Both the position numbers and the translations under genes were made by a program. Shown here in pieces: positions 20,166-29,758 of a DNA stretch of 64,000 nt (position 1 is its first letter; each line of letters starts with the position of its first letter). Origin of the DNA: Octadecabacter ascidiaceicola (GTDB lineage: Bacteria; Pseudomonadota; Alphaproteobacteria; Rhodobacterales; Rhodobacteraceae); contig NZ_FXYD01000002.1 of the NCBI RefSeq assembly GCF_900185015.1, forward strand, positions 558,001 through 622,000, read 5' to 3'. The notes below the pieces were generated by a model, which saw only the letters and a program-made list of their open reading frames with translations, was not told the DNA's origin and made no database searches.

Positions 20166-22112
20166 TTAGTTGCGGTTCATGCGGTTCTCGATCAGATCAT
20201 CAACCACGGACGGATCCGCAAGTGTTGATGTATCGCCCAAAGAACCGAAATCGTCTTCGGCAATCTTGCGCAGGATACGGCGCATGATTTTGCCGGAACG
20301 TGTTTTCGGCAGGCCCGGTGCCCACTGAATAAGGTCAGGCTTCGCAATTGGGCCGATCTCGGCGCGAACCCATGTCTCAAGCTCCTTGCGCAGCTCTGGG
20401 GTCGGCACTTGGCCGTTCATCAAGGTGACGTAGGCGTAGATGCCTTGGCCTTTGATGTCGTGTGGGTAGCCGACAACCGCGGCTTCTGCGACGGCGACGT
20501 GTGCAACAAGCGCAGATTCGACTTCTGCTGTGCCCATACGGTGGCCGGACACGTTAATCACGTCATCCACGCGGCCTGTGACCCAGTAGTCGCCATCTTC
20601 GTCGCGCTTACAGCCGTCACCGGAGAAGTAGTAGCCAGCGTAATCGCCAAAGTATGTCTTTTCGAAACGCTCGTGGTCGCCGTAGACGGTTCGCATCTGG
20701 CCCGGCCAGCTGTCACTGATACACAAAACACCTTCGACGTCGTTGCCGTGAATTTCCACGCCAGACTGCGGATCCAGAACGACGGGCTTTACACCAAAGA
20801 ATGGCGTTTGCGCCGCACCAGGTTTCAATGTTGTTGCGCCGGGCAGGGGCGTGATCATGTGACCACCAGTTTCCGTCTGCCAGAACGTATCAACGATTGG
20901 GCAATTTCCCTTGCCGACAACTTCGTTGTACCAGTTCCATGCTTCTGGGTTGATCGGTTCACCAACAGATCCCAGAAGGCGCAGGTCAGACAAGTCGTGC
21001 TTTTCGACCCACTCATTGCCAGCCCCCATTAAGGCGCGAATAGCAGTTGGGGCGGTGTAGAACTGGTTGACCTTGTGCTTGGCACAGACTTCCCAGAAAC
21101 GGCCCGCGTCAGGGTAGGTTGGGACGCCTTCAAACATGATCGTGGTCGCGCCGTTGGCCAGCGGGCCGTAGACGATATAGCTGTGGCCTGTGACCCAACC
21201 AACATCAGCCGTACACCAGAAGATGTCGCCATCATGGTAATCGAATGTGTACTGGTGCGTCATGGAAGCATAGACGAGGTAACCACCAGTCGAGTGTACA
21301 ACGCCCTTTGGCTGGCCCGTTGAACCAGATGTGTAAAGAATGAACAGCGGATCTTCGGCGTTCATTTCTTCCGGCTTCTGGTAGTCATCAGCCTCAAGCC
21401 GCATGTCGTTGTAGCTGTAATCGCGATCTGTCCACGTGGTCTGTTCGCCGGTGCGCTTTACGACCAGGCATTTCACGCTGTCCTTGCAGTGCAGCAGGGC
21501 TGCGTCACAGTTGGATTTCAGCGGAGTTGAGCGGCCACCGCGTGGCGCGTGATCAGCTGTGACAACAACCTTAGCGTCGGAACCGTTAATACGAGCACCC
21601 AAAGCGTCCGCAGAGAAACCTGCGAAAACAATAGAATGGATCGCGCCGATACGTGCACAAGCCAGCATCGCATAAGCAGCTTCAGGGATCATCGGGAGAT
21701 AAAGGACAACGCGGTCACCTTTTCCCACACCCAGTTCTTGTAGGATATTGGCCATCTTACAGACGTGAACCTGAAGCTCAGCATAGGTGATGTGCAAGGA
21801 TTCAGTTGTGTTTGGATCGTCCGGTTCCCAGATAATCGCTGTCTGGTCGCCGCGTGTTTCAACGTGACGGTCTACACAGTTGGCGGAAACGTTTAGGGTA
21901 CCGTCTTCAAACCACTTAATGTCAACTTTGCCCGGCTCAAAGGATGTGTTCTTGACCTTTGTATAAGGCTTGATCCAATCGACACGCTTGCCATGCTCGC
22001 CCCAGAATGTATCCGGGTCATTGATGCTCTGCTCGTACATTGGGCCGTAGTTTTCGGCTGTGATGTGCGCGCGGGCGGCGGTTTTGGCGGAAGGGGGGTA
22101 AGTTTTTGGCAT
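20166..22112 (-). CDS. acs: Acetyl-CoA synthetase (AMP-forming)
   Basis: 648-residue enzyme making acetyl-CoA from acetate, ATP and CoA through acetyl-AMP. Motifs: the nucleotide-binding [11 protein letters not shown], the [11 protein letters not shown] block, the YYFSGDG hinge region and the C-terminal [11 protein letters not shown], whose Lys is the known site of regulatory acetylation in Acs proteins. The open frame extends 44 codons upstream, but ATG 22112 has AAGGA before it and gives the family length. It is the last gene downstream of a five-gene HAAT transporter on the same strand, with a 132-bp leader. Divergent from that cluster stand an ScfR-type regulator and a CrbS-like kinase, both families tied to acetate control. 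Confidence 0.98.
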   Translation of the reverse strand: MPKTYPPSAKTAARAHITAENYGPMYEQSINDPDTFWGEHGKRVDWIKPYTKVKNTSFEPGKVDIKWFEDGTLNVSANCVDRHVETRGDQTAIIWEPDDPNTTESLHITYAELQVHVCKMANILQELGVGKGDRVVLYLPMIPEAAYAMLACARIGAIHSIVFAGFSADALGARINGSDAKVVVTADHAPRGGRSTPLKSNCDAALLHCKDSVKCLVVKRTGEQTTWTDRDYSYNDMRLEADDYQKPEEMNAEDPLFILYTSGSTGQPKGVVHSTGGYLVYASMTHQYTFDYHDGDIFWCTADVGWVTGHSYIVYGPLANGATTIMFEGVPTYPDAGRFWEVCAKHKVNQFYTAPTAIRALMGAGNEWVEKHDLSDLRLLGSVGEPINPEAWNWYNEVVGKGNCPIVDTFWQTETGGHMITPLPGATTLKPGAAQTPFFGVKPVVLDPQSGVEIHGNDVEGVLCISDSWPGQMRTVYGDHERFEKTYFGDYAGYYFSGDGCKRDEDGDYWVTGRVDDVINVSGHRMGTAEVESALVAHVAVAEAAVVGYPHDIKGQGIYAYVTLMNGQVPTPELRKELETWVRAEIGPIAKPDLIQWAPGLPKTRSGKIMRRILRKIAEDDFGSLGDTSTLADPSVVDDLIENRMNRN

Positions 22113-22192
22113 GGGGGCATCCTTCGTTTGGATTGGGGCCTGATGCGGCAACGGTGTTATCGCGTGGTTCGCGCAGGGAACCGGATCGGCCG

Positions 22193-22233
22193 AAAGTTGC
22201 GCAAAATGTGCGGGGCAGGGGCCGTTTGGCCCC
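22193..22233. promoter_or_regulatory. acs leader: TTGCGCAA palindrome and stem-loop
   Basis: The 132-bp gap between the transporter and acs holds AAAGTTGCGCAAAA (22193-22206), containing the palindrome TTGCGCAA. It resembles the TTTGCAAA-type half-sites reported for ScfR regulators such as PccR. Next to it, GGGGCC (22218-22223) pairs with GGCCCC (22228-22233) in a short hairpin without a T-run. acs may thus have its own regulated promoter or a partial stop before it. This is inference from motif similarity. Confidence 0.4.
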
Positions 22234-22244
22234 CACCAATTCAA

Positions 22245-23018
22245 TTAGATCGCGAGGTACTTCGCGCGCAGGGCCTCATCTTCGAGAACCTCGGTTGCAG
22301 AACCATCATAAACGACCTTACCGATGTCAAGGATCACAGCACGGTCAGCGAGCTTAAGCGCAGCAACAGCGTTTTGCTCAACGATGATGGTCGTGATGCC
22401 TTGGTCGCGGATCAGTTGCAATGTCTTGGCGATCTCCTGAACGATAACAGGTGCCAGACCTTCATAAGGCTCGTCCAGAAGCAGGATTTTGATGTCCCGG
22501 CACAAGGCGCGGGCGATTGCCAGCATCTGCTGCTCACCACCAGAAAGCGTAACGCCTTCTTGGTTACGGCGTTCTTTGAGGCGCGGGAACAATTCGTATA
22601 CGCGCTCAATAGACCAACCGTGCGGTGGGGCGATTTGCGCAAGCTTAAGGTTTTCTTCAACCGTCAGGCCCGGAATGATCGAACGATCTTCCGGCACCAG
22701 CTGGATACCAGCCTGTGACGCCTGCCAAGCTTTCATCTCATGAACAGGTTTGTGGTCGAGCCAGATTTCACCGTGGTTCAACTGAGGGTCATCCATGCGG
22801 GCGAGGGCGCGCAGGGTTGATGTTTTGCCAGCACCGTTACGTCCCAGAAGCGCGAGGATTTCGCCTTCATGGATGTCAAAGCTTACGCCTTGAACAATGT
22901 AGCTTTCACCGTAGTAGGCTTCGATGTTCCAAACCGACAGGAACTTGGCGGACGTGGCCGCCATGTTGCGGTTCTTGTCGAATTTGCTGTCGGTCTCGAG
23001 GTGTTCAACGTGTGTCAT
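22245..23018 (-). CDS. HAAT/Liv-type ABC transporter ATPase (LivF-like)
   Basis: 257 residues. One of two ATPases of a hydrophobic-amino-acid/amide uptake system. Walker A is GRNGAGKTS, the signature is LSGGEQQMLAIARAL, and Walker B is ILLLDEPYEGLAP, the form typical of LivF. It carries about 25 extra N-terminal residues before the canonical start, so translation could begin at the internal Met19. It starts 10 bp after the LivG-like gene. Confidence 0.94.
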   Translation of the reverse strand: MTHVEHLETDSKFDKNRNMAATSAKFLSVWNIEAYYGESYIVQGVSFDIHEGEILALLGRNGAGKTSTLRALARMDDPQLNHGEIWLDHKPVHEMKAWQASQAGIQLVPEDRSIIPGLTVEENLKLAQIAPPHGWSIERVYELFPRLKERRNQEGVTLSGGEQQMLAIARALCRDIKILLLDEPYEGLAPVIVQEIAKTLQLIRDQGITTIIVEQNAVAALKLADRAVILDIGKVVYDGSATEVLEDEALRAKYLAI

Positions 23019-23028
23019 CTGGTTTTCC

Positions 23029-23787
23029 TTAGACCTGAGCTTCGCCGAGGTACGCTTCGCGCACTTTTGGGTGGCCTTTGATGTTGTCCGGTGTGTCTTC
23101 GACTAGCGGCATACCCTGCGCAAGCACAGTAATACGATCAGCAAGCGAGAACACAACGTTCATGTCGTGCTCAATGATTGCCATTGTCAGACCGCGTTCC
23201 TTACGGATGGTCTTAAGCAGCTCAATGGTGTTTTCCGTATCAGCACGGGCCATACCAGCGGTTGGTTCATCCAGCAAAAGAAGGCGAGGGTCTTGGACAA
23301 GACACATCGCCATCTCAAGGCGACGCTTATCGCCACGCGACATGGCTGACGCAGTCATCTCACGCTTATCAAGCATGTTGACTTCGGACAGCATGCTTTC
23401 TGCCTTTTCGATCATGTCCTTCTCGTGACGTACGCTTTCAATGGCGTGCATCCGGAAAGCACCGTCGCGTTTGGCGAAACATGGGATAAGCATGTTTTCC
23501 ATTACGGTCAGGTCAGCGAAGATTTCCGGTGTTTGGAACACGCGGGAAATGCCCATCTGGTTGATCTCGTGTGGTTGGCGACCCAACACCGACTGGCCAT
23601 CAAAAACGACCGATCCAGAGTCTGGGATCAATTTGCCAACCAGCACATTGAGGAGGGTGGATTTACCGGCCCCGTTCGGGCCGATAATTGCGTGGCAGGT
23701 GTTTTCTACCACATCGAGGTTTACGTCGCCCAAAGCTTGCAGGCCACCGAAGCGCTTATTCACGCCTTTGACTGAGAGGATTGCCAT
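23029..23787 (-). CDS. HAAT/Liv-type ABC transporter ATPase (LivG-like)
   Basis: 252 residues. Walker A GPNGAGKST, signature region MSRGDKRRLEMAMCL (a less common variant of LSGGQ), Walker B LLLLDEPTAGMA and the switch His in IIEHDMN. It pairs with the LivF-like ATPase on the cytoplasmic side of the permease. The gene lies 11 bp after the LivM-like permease. Confidence 0.94.
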   Translation of the reverse strand: MAILSVKGVNKRFGGLQALGDVNLDVVENTCHAIIGPNGAGKSTLLNVLVGKLIPDSGSVVFDGQSVLGRQPHEINQMGISRVFQTPEIFADLTVMENMLIPCFAKRDGAFRMHAIESVRHEKDMIEKAESMLSEVNMLDKREMTASAMSRGDKRRLEMAMCLVQDPRLLLLDEPTAGMARADTENTIELLKTIRKERGLTMAIIEHDMNVVFSLADRITVLAQGMPLVEDTPDNIKGHPKVREAYLGEAQV

Positions 23788-23798
23788 TATTTGTCTCC

Positions 23799-24995
23799 TT
23801 ATTCCGCAGGTGTGCTTGCGGCGGTGTCGGTGGTGTCTGTTTTCTTCTTGCGGCCAAAGCGTGCAGAGAGGCGTTGTGCACCTTCAACAAGGCCACCTGG
23901 CAGGAAGATAACAACGAGCATGAAAACGATACCCAATGTGAAGTGCCATTGTTTGCCAACGAAAATATCGGCGAACACGACCATCGCGTCTTCCAAGCCG
24001 TCCGGAAGGAATGCGAACCACTGGTGAAGAACGTCTTTGTTGATCTTGGATAGGATGTTTTCCATGTATTTGATCGAACCCGCTCCAAGGACGGGGCCAA
24101 TGAGTGTTCCGGCGCCACCAAGGATGGTCATGATCACGATCTCACCAGACGCTGTCCAGAACATACGCTCAGGGCCAACCTGTGTATCCATTGCAACCAT
24201 CAGGCCACCCGCAAGACCAGCATACATGCCGGAGATGACGAAGGCGTACAGAGTGTAAACCTTTGGTGTCAGGCCGGTGTAGTTCATCCGGTTCTGGTTG
24301 GACTTAACCGCACGAAGCATAATGCCGAAAGGGCTGCGGAAGATGCGGATCGACAGGTAGAAGGCGGCGATCATGGCCAAGGCTGCAATGTAGTAGCCAA
24401 GGTTGAATGTGAACACCCAGTTGCCCAAGTTCAACTCAAACGAATTGCCCATTTCAGCGCCAAACAAGTTTGCGCGTCCGATGCTGCCGTCTGTTGGCCC
24501 ACCAATCAGCGGGTTGTCAGTGTTCTTGATCTGAAGACCCGTCTCACCACCAGTCAGCGGAGTCAGAACCGAGTAAGCCATCGCGAAGGACATCTGCGCG
24601 AAGGCAAGTGTCAGGATCGAGAAGTAGATACCGGAACGCTTCAGGGAAATCTTACCGATGACCCAAGCAAAGAAGCCACCGACAATGATCGCAAACAAGA
24701 TGGCCGGGATAACGTTCAGTGTGAACAGTTTCAGTGACCAAATCGCAGCATATGACCCCACACCCAAGAAAGCGGCGTGACCGAAGCTGAGGTAGCCCGT
24801 GAGGCCAAACAGGATGTTAAAGCCGATCGCAAGGATCCCGAATATTACGAAACGCTGCATCAAGTCGGGGTAACCCGCGTTGAACTGCGCCATCGCAGAG
24901 CCTTCAGGGAAGGGGTTGAGAAGGAACGGGGCAAAAATCACCAGCCCGATTACAACCAGCATCAAAGTGCTGTCTTTTTTGTCTAGTCCTAGCAT
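23799..24995 (-). CDS. HAAT/Liv-type ABC permease (LivM-like)
   Basis: 398 residues with about nine to ten hydrophobic segments and the LivM family pattern, including [20 protein letters not shown] and [16 protein letters not shown]-type motifs. It is longer than typical LivM by a periplasmic insertion around residues 155-200 ([13 protein letters not shown]-like region) and ends in a charged tail ([14 protein letters not shown]). It forms the membrane channel with the LivH-like partner, which ends 3 bp upstream. Confidence 0.94.
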   Translation of the reverse strand: MLGLDKKDSTLMLVVIGLVIFAPFLLNPFPEGSAMAQFNAGYPDLMQRFVIFGILAIGFNILFGLTGYLSFGHAAFLGVGSYAAIWSLKLFTLNVIPAILFAIIVGGFFAWVIGKISLKRSGIYFSILTLAFAQMSFAMAYSVLTPLTGGETGLQIKNTDNPLIGGPTDGSIGRANLFGAEMGNSFELNLGNWVFTFNLGYYIAALAMIAAFYLSIRIFRSPFGIMLRAVKSNQNRMNYTGLTPKVYTLYAFVISGMYAGLAGGLMVAMDTQVGPERMFWTASGEIVIMTILGGAGTLIGPVLGAGSIKYMENILSKINKDVLHQWFAFLPDGLEDAMVVFADIFVGKQWHFTLGIVFMLVVIFLPGGLVEGAQRLSARFGRKKKTDTTDTAASTPAE

Positions 24996-24998
24996 GGT

Positions 24999-26030
24999 TT
25001 AGTCCTCCATCACGCCTTTGCGACCCATCAAGCCACGAGGGCGGATCAGCAAGATCGCGATTGCGACCACGTAAATAACAATTTGGTTGATACCTGGCAG
25101 CAGGTTCACGACAGCCGGCATAGAGGCGAAGCTTTCGATAATGCCGAGCACGAAGCCCGCGAGGACCGCCCCTGGTAGGGAGCCCATTCCGCCAACAACA
25201 ACAACCACGAAGCTTAGAACCAACCAGTCCATGCCCATCGTGTAGGCAGGGGAAACGATCGGTGCGTACATGACGCCGGCGATGCCAGCCACAGCGGCTG
25301 CAAGGCCGAACATGAACGTAAAGCGCTTGTCGATGTCGATACCCAGCAGGCCAACCGTTTCGCGGTCTGCCATGCCTGCGCGAACAACCATACCGAAGGT
25401 TGTGAACTGCAAGAAGGCAAAGACAGATGCGATAATCGCGCCTGAGAAGAAGAAGTACACAAGACGCCACATCGGGTAGACGACCACATTCGGGCCGTAG
25501 CCAAGCCAAACACCGAAGTCCACGCGGCCGTTCAAGGCATCAGGGGCAGGGGTCTGAATTGGGTTCGCACCAAAGTAGTACTTGATGACTTCGCCCAGAA
25601 CGATCGCAAGACCGAAAGTCACAAGGATCTGGTCAGCGTGTGGACGCTTATAGAAGTGTTTGATCAATCCGCGTTCCATGACGAAACCGAGAAGGATCAT
25701 AAACGGGATGGAGACCAGAATGGCGAGCGGCACGGCCCAATCCATAATGGCAGCACCTGCTGCCTGTCCAAACCAGTCTTGCACATAAAACACATCCACT
25801 TCGAGTGGATTTCCAAGAAAGTCAGTGCGTGTTTCATCAACAACCTTGTGCGATGAAGACAGTATCTTGGATGTTACGACGGCACAAAACGCACCCATCA
25901 TGAACAGCGCGCCGTGTGCGAAGTTCACAACGCCAAGCGTTCCGAAGATGAGGGTCAGACCAAGGGCAATCAACGCATAAGCGGATCCCTTGTCTAAACC
26001 GTTAAGAATTTGAACGATTATCTGGTCCAT
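24999..26030 (-). CDS. HAAT/Liv-type ABC permease (LivH-like)
   Basis: 343 residues with about eight to nine membrane segments. Family motifs are GSAYALIALGLTLIFGTLGV-like with VVNFAHGALFMMGAF at the N terminus, and the VVVVGGMGSLPGAVLAG segment near the C terminus. An insertion at about 55-80 is unusual compared with short LivH proteins. It is the first permease after the substrate-binding protein, from which it is separated by 102 bp containing a GC-rich stem (26088-26113) that may reduce read-through. Confidence 0.94.
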   Translation of the reverse strand: MDQIIVQILNGLDKGSAYALIALGLTLIFGTLGVVNFAHGALFMMGAFCAVVTSKILSSSHKVVDETRTDFLGNPLEVDVFYVQDWFGQAAGAAIMDWAVPLAILVSIPFMILLGFVMERGLIKHFYKRPHADQILVTFGLAIVLGEVIKYYFGANPIQTPAPDALNGRVDFGVWLGYGPNVVVYPMWRLVYFFFSGAIIASVFAFLQFTTFGMVVRAGMADRETVGLLGIDIDKRFTFMFGLAAAVAGIAGVMYAPIVSPAYTMGMDWLVLSFVVVVVGGMGSLPGAVLAGFVLGIIESFASMPAVVNLLPGINQIVIYVVAIAILLIRPRGLMGRKGVMED

Positions 26031-26132
26031 GGACGTGGCCTCGGTTCAGGAAATTATGAATGGAAGAGGGGGTGCAGCGGTAGGGTTGGACGCGCAACAT
26101 AAGCCGCGCGCCCGAATAGTTTACAAAGTCGC

Positions 26133-27485
26133 TTACGCGCCGTTGTTACACTCACCAAGAGTGGCTTCTGCGCCGCCCATCTGTGGGTGTGCTGGATCGT
26201 ACATAACCTGATCAACAGGTGTAACTTCCACAACTTCAAGAAGGTCGAACTCTGACTCTGGGTTCTCTTTACCCTTCACAACGAGAACGTCTTTGAAGCA
26301 CTGGTGGTCATCGCCACGGTAAAGTGTCTTACCGTTGCCCATGCCGTCGAACTCAAAGTCTTCAAGCGCTTCAGCGACCGCACAAGGTGCGAAGGAGCCA
26401 GCACGTGTAACAGCATCCGCATACAGAAGTGTCTGAACGTATGTTGTGTGTGCAGCCTGGGATGGTGGGAAGCCGTACTTCGTACCGAAGGAACGAACGA
26501 ACGCCTGAGAACCCTCATCCTGCAAGGACCAGTGCCAGTTTGTGGAACCGAAGATGCCCTTAACGTTTTCGCCAGCACCACGCGCCATGAGGCGGGAGTA
26601 CAGTGGAACAACGATTTCGAAGTTCTGACCGTTTGCCTGAGCTTCACGCAGACCGAACTGAACAGCGGATGTCAAAGAGTTGATCATGTTCCCGCCGTAG
26701 TGGTTCAGAACCAGAACGTCAGCACCAGAGTTCAGAACTGGAGCAATGTAGGAAGAGAAGTCAGTCTGTGTAAGAGGTGTCTTAACAGAGTTAACAGTTT
26801 CCCAACCCATAGCTTCTGTGGAAGCTTTAATCGCCTCCTCAGTTGTGTAGCCCCAGTTGTAGTCAGCTGTCAGGTGGTATGCTTTACGGTCTGTACCGTA
26901 CTGCGCTGCAAGAACAGGCGCGAGAGCCGCACCAGTCATGTAGGAGTTGAAGAAGTGGCGGAAACCGTTCGCTTTACGGTCTTTACCAGTTGTGTCGTTG
27001 GAGTGTGTAAGGCCAGCCATGAAGATGACGCCAGCTTCTTGGCACAAAGCCTGAACAGCAACAGCCACACCGGAGGAAGACCCACCAGTAATCATGATTG
27101 CGCCGTCTTTTTCGATCATGGAACGTGCAGATGCGCGCGCCGCGTCGGATTTTGTCTGTGTGTCACCAGTTACGTACTTAACTTCGCGACCCAAGATGCC
27201 TGTGCCGTCCAGAACCTTGGAAGAGAACGTGCTCAGCATACCGCCGTCGCCGCCACCGTTCAGGTGCTCGACTGCCAGCTCATAAGCGCGCAGTTCGTCT
27301 GCACCCTCGTCAGCGTATGGGCCTGTCTGTGGAACGTTGAAACCAAGAACGACTTCGGAGTCGCCTGGTGCGTTCGTGAAACCAGTGTGGCCATCAGCGC
27401 GTAGATATGTTGGCAGTGTCAGGCCAGCACCAGCAACGGCACCAGTCTTAAGTACACCACGACGTGTAAAGTTTGATTTGGACAT
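26133..27485 (-). CDS. HAAT-family substrate-binding protein with Tat-like signal
   Basis: 450 residues of the periplasmic ligand-binding (Peripla_BP_6) type. The N terminus has a twin-arginine motif (FTRRGVLKTG, Arg8-Arg9) and a hydrophobic stretch ending before ADG, so Tat export is likely. Two Rossmann lobes follow, with a GGSSSGVAVAVQALCQEAGV ligand-region segment. Related proteins bind branched-chain amino acids, urea, short-chain amides or other small ligands; the ligand here is unknown. First and probably most expressed gene of the transporter-acs cluster. Placement before acs suggests a ligand that yields acetate, which is inference. Confidence 0.92.
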   Translation of the reverse strand: MSKSNFTRRGVLKTGAVAGAGLTLPTYLRADGHTGFTNAPGDSEVVLGFNVPQTGPYADEGADELRAYELAVEHLNGGGDGGMLSTFSSKVLDGTGILGREVKYVTGDTQTKSDAARASARSMIEKDGAIMITGGSSSGVAVAVQALCQEAGVIFMAGLTHSNDTTGKDRKANGFRHFFNSYMTGAALAPVLAAQYGTDRKAYHLTADYNWGYTTEEAIKASTEAMGWETVNSVKTPLTQTDFSSYIAPVLNSGADVLVLNHYGGNMINSLTSAVQFGLREAQANGQNFEIVVPLYSRLMARGAGENVKGIFGSTNWHWSLQDEGSQAFVRSFGTKYGFPPSQAAHTTYVQTLLYADAVTRAGSFAPCAVAEALEDFEFDGMGNGKTLYRGDDHQCFKDVLVVKGKENPESEFDLLEVVEVTPVDQVMYDPAHPQMGGAEATLGECNNGA

Positions 27486-27610
27486 ATAATCCTCCCTAGA
27501 GTGATGCAGCGGTTAGATGACCTTGGGCCTCCCGCCCGGCTGCATATGCTTTTAGTAGCCTGCTTAATAGACGGGCATTCTGAAAACTTAACAATAAGGG
27601 GTAGGGATAA

Positions 27611-27626
27611 TTACAAAGTTTTGTAA
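27611..27626. promoter_or_regulatory. Inverted repeat in the divergent promoter region (candidate ScfR operator)
   Basis: TTACAAAgtTTTGTAA is a perfect inverted repeat with a two-base centre. It lies 126 bp before the substrate-binding-protein gene and 85 bp before the regulator gene, the right place to control both. RamB and PccR, members of the same regulator family, bind related sites built on TTTGCAAA or AACTTTGCAAA. Assignment to this regulator is inference. Confidence 0.55.
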
Positions 27627-27710
27627 AGACATCGACGCGGCAAGGCAGTAGATTGTAAATAAATTATCTGCGCACTGCAGAAACACGATGTAATTATTAA
27701 GGAATTCTAA

Positions 27711-28979
27711 ATGCCGGATCGCGTTTTGACAGGGACAAGGGCACGCAATCGTCGGCTTGATCTTGGGTTGCGACAGGCACATGTCGCTAGGATTGTAGGG
27801 ATTTCTGGCTCCTACTTGAATCTTATTGAACATAACCGCCGCAGAATCGCGGGGAAACTTTTGACAGATCTGGCAGAGGTGCTTCAGATCGATGCCGCGC
27901 TGCTGTCTGACGACACAACAGACGCCATCTTATCACCCATCAAAGAGGCCGCTGCTGCTTTCCCAGAGGCAATTGTTGAAGACGCGCGTGCTGAAGAACT
28001 GGTTGCCCGCTTTCCGGGGTGGGCGGCCTTGGTTGCCGCACAACGCCGCCGTATCACGCAGCTTGAAGAACGCACCGAGGCGCTAAGCAACAGGCTGGCC
28101 CATGACAGCCAAATCGCCAATTCCCTGCACGAGGTTATCTCAACGGCGACCGCAATCCGCTCGACCGCGAGCATTCTGGCCGAAACACCTGATCTTGATC
28201 GCGAATGGCGTGCTCGGTTCCACACCAACATCGATACGGACTCTGCGCGATTGGCGCAAAGTAGTCAGGCGTTGCTGGGGTTTTTGGATATGGAGATGGA
28301 AGCCGGGGACACCCAAACGGAATCCGCGATGGAAGTGGCAGAAGCGGAACTGGCCAAGTCAGGGTTTTATTTTCCAGACATTGATGCGGGGATGGAGCTG
28401 CGATTTGACGATGTGGAAGAACCCAGTGCGCGCGAGATTTTGCGAAACTGGGCCAAGGTTGCCCGTAACGATGCCGAACGCTTGCCTTTGGAGGAATTCA
28501 GTCAGGCGGCGCGGGCGACGGCCTATGATCCGGCTCGCCTGGCCGCTTGGTTTAATGTGCCGCTAAATGTGATTTTCCGGCGGCTGGCGCATTTGCCGAC
28601 CGACCGGGAGCATCCGCTGATGGGGCTGGCTGTGTGTGATGCAGCAGGGGTGGTGACATTCCAAAAGCCAGTATTGGACTTCCGTCTTCCCAGATCTGGC
28701 GCGGCATGCCCGCTGTGGCCATTGTATCAGGCATTGACCCAACCTGGGCGGGCGATCCGACGTGTGGTTCGCTTACCAGGTGGGGCACATACACCATTTG
28801 AATGTTTTGCAGTCGCAACTCCGGTAGGCGATGTTTCATTTGTTGCGGAACCGCGCATTACCGCGACAATGCTGGTGCGACCAGCCAAAAACGAGGATAC
28901 GCCTGATGTTGTTGGGCCGGGATGCAGGGTCTGCACGGTGAAAGACTGCACAAGCCGAAGACACCCGAGCCTTGTTTAA
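27711..28979 (+). CDS. ScfR/RamB-type XRE transcriptional regulator
   Basis: 422 residues. An N-terminal XRE helix-turn-helix (about 5-62, with RQAHVARIVGISGSYLNLIEH) is followed by a long helical region and a C-terminal DUF2083-type domain ending in the Cys-rich GPGCRVCTVKDCTSRRHP motif. This architecture defines the short-chain fatty acyl-CoA regulators (RamB, PccR and relatives), which sense acyl-CoA levels and control acetate or propionate genes. It is transcribed away from the transporter-acs cluster across a 225-bp shared promoter region. Most likely it controls acs and the transporter. Confidence 0.9.
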   Translation: MPDRVLTGTRARNRRLDLGLRQAHVARIVGISGSYLNLIEHNRRRIAGKLLTDLAEVLQIDAALLSDDTTDAILSPIKEAAAAFPEAIVEDARAEELVARFPGWAALVAAQRRRITQLEERTEALSNRLAHDSQIANSLHEVISTATAIRSTASILAETPDLDREWRARFHTNIDTDSARLAQSSQALLGFLDMEMEAGDTQTESAMEVAEAELAKSGFYFPDIDAGMELRFDDVEEPSAREILRNWAKVARNDAERLPLEEFSQAARATAYDPARLAAWFNVPLNVIFRRLAHLPTDREHPLMGLAVCDAAGVVTFQKPVLDFRLPRSGAACPLWPLYQALTQPGRAIRRVVRLPGGAHTPFECFAVATPVGDVSFVAEPRITATMLVRPAKNEDTPDVVGPGCRVCTVKDCTSRRHPSLV

Positions 28980-29085
28980 TCCTCGAGCCTTTGACTTCGC
29001 CTTCTGTTAACGCGATAGTCACGTTGTCCGGCCCAATGGGGAGTTTGGGGCGCGGCATTTCAGACCTTTGGGAGGGTATGACAGC

Positions 29086-29454
29086 ATGGGCCAACGCGTC
29101 CTTCTTATCGAAGATGAGCCAAATATCATCGAGGCGATCAGCTATATCCTAAGCAAGGATGGCTGGACCGTTCACACGCATTCTGACGGTGAAACGGCGA
29201 TGGAGAAGGTGATGCAGGGCGTCCCAGACCTGATTATACTCGACGTTATGCTGCCTGGGCGGTCTGGTTATGACATTCTTCGCGACTTAAAGGCGCAAGA
29301 CGCGACGGCGGATGTGCCTGTGATGATGTTGACCGCACGTGGTCAAGCGAAAGATCGTGAGATGGCGATCGGGCTAGGGGCGACGCAATTCATGACGAAA
29401 CCATTCTCAAATGCCGATGTGCTGGAAAGCGTTCGCGCATTGGCCACGCCGTAA
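29086..29454 (+). CDS. Single-domain response regulator (CheY-like receiver)
   Basis: 122 residues forming only a receiver domain. The acidic pair is in LIEDEPN, the phosphoacceptor is Asp53 in LIILDVMLPG, the switch Thr is in MMLTARG and the conserved Lys is Lys105 in MTKPFS. No DNA-binding domain follows. ATG 29086 is chosen because GGAGGG (29071-29076) precedes it; a TTG at 29068 is in frame but less likely. The gene lies just upstream of the membrane gene and SLC5-type kinase, which is probably its partner. CrbR, the partner of CrbS elsewhere, has a LuxR-type output domain, so output here must differ. Confidence 0.92.
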   Translation: MGQRVLLIEDEPNIIEAISYILSKDGWTVHTHSDGETAMEKVMQGVPDLIILDVMLPGRSGYDILRDLKAQDATADVPVMMLTARGQAKDREMAIGLGATQFMTKPFSNADVLESVRALATP

Positions 29455-29473
29455 TCCGTAGGGGGGCGGCGAC

Positions 29474-29758
29474 ATGATTAAGTCCAAACGAGCTGAGTTT
29501 CTTGAACGAAGCAGTTATCGCCAACGTCGGATTCGCGATGGCGCGCGCCTGCTTCCGATTGTAGCGCTCGTCTTGATGATATTGCCACTGATGTGGCCCC
29601 GAAATTCACCTGAACAAAACCAGACAAGCGACGGAATTATTTATATATTTGGCCTTTGGATTTTTCTAGTTTTTGTTTCTTTGTTCTTGTCTCGGGTATT
29701 GCGTTTTAGTGACCCATCTCGTGATGAAGAGGCGCGAATCCCGCGCGGCGGCGAATGA
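29474..29758 (+). CDS. Small two-helix membrane protein coupled to the symporter-type kinase
   Basis: 94 residues with a basic N terminus, two transmembrane helices (about 27-42 and 53-72) and a charged tail. The layout RQRRIRDGARLLPIVALVLM, a W before the loop and a second helix starting IIYIFGLWIFL resembles the small accessory subunits that accompany some sodium-solute symporters. I do not recognise a named family with certainty. The stop overlaps the kinase start by 4 bp (ATGA), so the two proteins are made together and may interact. Confidence 0.75.
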   Translation: MIKSKRAEFLERSSYRQRRIRDGARLLPIVALVLMILPLMWPRNSPEQNQTSDGIIYIFGLWIFLVFVSLFLSRVLRFSDPSRDEEARIPRGGE

